Under the pieces are notes generated by a model. The model was not told the DNA's origin. It ran no database searches and was given only the letters and a program-made list of their open reading frames with translations. Positions 6,301 to 6,524 of a DNA stretch of 6,524 nt are shown here, piece after piece. This stretch comes from CAZVEV01 sp964625865 (GTDB taxonomy: Bacteria; Planctomycetota; Phycisphaerae; SM23-33): positions 1-6,524 of the forward strand of contig CAZVEV010000320.1 in the NCBI GenBank assembly GCA_964625865.1, written 5' to 3'. Made by a program: the position numbers and the translations under genes. The first letter of the stretch is position 1. Every line of letters begins with the position of its first letter.

Positions 6301-6524
6301 GCCGGCGCCGCGGCGTTGAAGGCCACCCCCCGCGCCGACATGCCCGGCTTCGTGCCCTGCCCCGAGCACCAGTATCGCCTCAAGCGCTTCGACGCGACGG
6401 TCGCCATCGAACAGGCCTACCGCAGAGCTATTCGCGAGGGGCGCAAACTCCACGATCGCGATGTCCAGTCCCTAGGAGCCTGTCGGAGAACCCCGCAACC
6501 TGGAGTTTCTAGTCTGGGTGTCGT
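3388..6524 (+). CDS. Secreted di-heme protein related to hydrazine synthase alpha subunit (HzsA-like; open at the 3' edge)
   Basis: The frame gives 1045 residues to the window edge. ATG 3388 follows GAGG at six bases and begins a signal peptide (MIRRGLLISL, then a hydrophobic core to about 22). Residues 30-180 look like an N-terminal beta-sandwich (VRFDFESGGLQGWRVVEGKF, LVGGGNYRGAYVALCTLDG, GWGHVTFDDF). About 265-600 is a PD40/TolB-like beta-propeller with blades such as WDGRKIVFAMRRN, ANLYRMNADGSN and GIWTVNPDGTN. About 600-805 resembles the HzsA middle region, with CIGCH (744-748) and CLKCH (797-801), two c-type heme sites. The rest is an HzsA-like C-terminal region. Known: HzsA in anammox bacteria carries two hemes; non-anammox planctomycetes have many relatives of unknown role. 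Here four residues after the first heme His comes Leu752, where I recall HzsA having a Tyr heme ligand, so hydrazine synthesis is unlikely. An extracytoplasmic redox role is inferred. Residues after about 1028 seem to come from an insertion sequence. Confidence 0.9.
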   Translation, partial: MIRRGLLISLGTCITVVGLLVSPARGTEGTVRFDFESGGLQGWRVVEGKFDYFRSDRATFHNRRTTPYNKQGTYYLSTVEQQPGMRSNDRMTGVAESPVFVLAGAEMTMLVGGGNYRGAYVALCTLDGAEVLTARGRQTETMFRVTWKAPKLVGKRVFLRIVDRETRGWGHVTFDDFTARGTIDAAATKKRFAQRKNVLNRPAPVPPTPGNAKGLRRAIEDLIRTFGERYPKGRAYLARLDAAEKASDTKALGVLQREALVANPLVSGRPLVFITRSRYRSHYHAIDMLFHTGEDNWDRRCKHDRLFSPGGAMKTLDLATGKVTTLIETPTGVVRDPDVHWDGRKIVFAMRRNRDENYHIYEMPSAGGKPKQLTSLPGVSDFDPIYLPDETIVFASTREPKYNMCSRDHGANLYRMNADGSNIYRITRNTLFDNHPEVTPDGRILYARWEYVDRNFGDAHGIWTVNPDGTNQAIYWGNNTAVPGAIFNQHVVPGTHQVVGIFGPHHMVLEGAMAIIDRTKGVDGPQSVVRLWPAQLHKKPTIDHVRTGGRFHCDFFARFHPIYQDPWPLSDKHFLVTKTPDRGQTPAIYLVDTFGNEMLLHAEAPGCYDAMPIAPRKRPPTIPTRRTFDDARSYVVMQNVYDGTHMKGVKPGTIKYLRVVESGTKKTWSGGSWGGQGYQAPGMNWHDFTNKVILGDVPVEADGSAYFEVPSERFIFFQALDANKMMVQSMRSGTVVQPGETQSCIGCHEDRLGAQDPAAAARALALKRPASKLAGWYGPERQFNYMREVQPVFDKHCLKCHDFGGKAAGKLVLAGDRNPYFNASYIDLWIWRRGMIKCIGGGPAEVQQAYSWGSHPSKLSKVLRDPPKQHRDLKLSAEDIARINTWLDLNGPYWPTYTCAYPNSQSGRSPIPTGKLQRLYKLTGLNYGGMRTNGRGERAQISFERPELSPCLGRIKDKKGPAYAEALAIIRAGAAALKATPRADMPGFVPCPEHQYRLKRFDATVAIEQAYRRAIREGRKLHDRDVQSLGACRRTPQPGVSSLGV
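6472..6524. mobile_element. Probable insertion sequence end at the 3' end of the HzsA-like gene (cut by window edge)
   Basis: At CCTAGG (6471-6476) the sequence changes character. What follows starts GGAGCCTGTCGGAGAACCCC and continues less GC-rich and without the codon pattern of the gene before it. The in-frame translation turns from conserved-looking (AYRRAIREGRKLHDR) to low-quality (GACRRTPQPGVSSLGV). The GCCTGTCGGAGAACCCC string resembles terminal inverted repeats I recall from IS1182-like elements, and a CTAG palindrome is a plausible target. The transposase and the other end lie beyond the window, so family and direction are not established. Confidence 0.5.

Noticed and set aside
3412..6453. 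A 1013-residue open frame on the minus strand, opposite the HzsA-like gene.
   Set aside because: It is a shadow of the strongly GC-biased codons of the real gene. The translation is a monotonous mix of Arg, Val, Ala, His and Asp with no domain, while the plus strand has a signal peptide, propeller motifs and two heme sites.
3388..6472. Evidence for anammox metabolism from the HzsA-like gene.
   Set aside because: HzsA-like proteins occur in many planctomycetes without anammox, no HzsB, HzsC or hydrazine dehydrogenase gene is present, and the position expected for the active heme's Tyr ligand is Leu.

Overview
The window is GC-rich bacterial DNA, most likely from a member of the Planctomycetota. 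The evidence is the gene content: a secreted protein joining HEAT-like repeats to a DUF1080 domain, and a large secreted di-heme protein related to the alpha subunit of hydrazine synthase (HzsA). Both are typical of planctomycete genomes, including many that do not perform anammox. No rRNA, tRNA or CRISPR array is visible.

Layout. The left half is read on the minus strand. A PLP-dependent class I/II aminotransferase starts at 636 and runs off the left edge (first 212 residues present). Upstream of it, 637-1014 is non-coding and unusually rich in inverted repeats. It holds a long imperfect hairpin (773-865), two palindromes forming a larger stem (911-957) and a perfect 8-bp hairpin (966-984). 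Next, 2505-1015 encodes the HEAT-like/DUF1080 protein with a signal peptide. A 163-bp gap holds a promoter-like sequence and another three-base-loop hairpin. Then 2893-2669 encodes a 74-residue protein with two membrane segments. A good sigma-70-type promoter (3037-3010) sits about 117 bases upstream of that start.

The stretch 2894-3387 separates these genes from a gene on the plus strand. Its centre is a 236-bp element (3065-3300) bounded by 23-bp inverted repeats that match at 22 positions. It has the build of a miniature inverted-repeat element or a remnant of an insertion sequence.

The right half (3388 to the window end) is one long plus-strand gene. It encodes a signal peptide, an N-terminal beta-sandwich-like region, a PD40/TolB-like beta-propeller, an HzsA-like middle region and two CxxCH heme motifs. 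The frame stays open to the window edge. From about 6472, however, the sequence looks like the end of an insertion sequence placed at a CTAG palindrome, so the native C-terminus seems to be cut or replaced in its last few residues.

How they work together. The HEAT-like/DUF1080 and HzsA-like proteins are both predicted to be exported, and the small protein to be in a membrane, so a shared envelope role is possible. The genes are divergent and separated by a repeat element, so no single operon is shown. The aminotransferase is probably an unrelated cytoplasmic enzyme. I see no complete new system. The most interesting items are the HzsA-like protein, the probable insertion at its 3' end, and the two kinds of inverted-repeat elements between genes.
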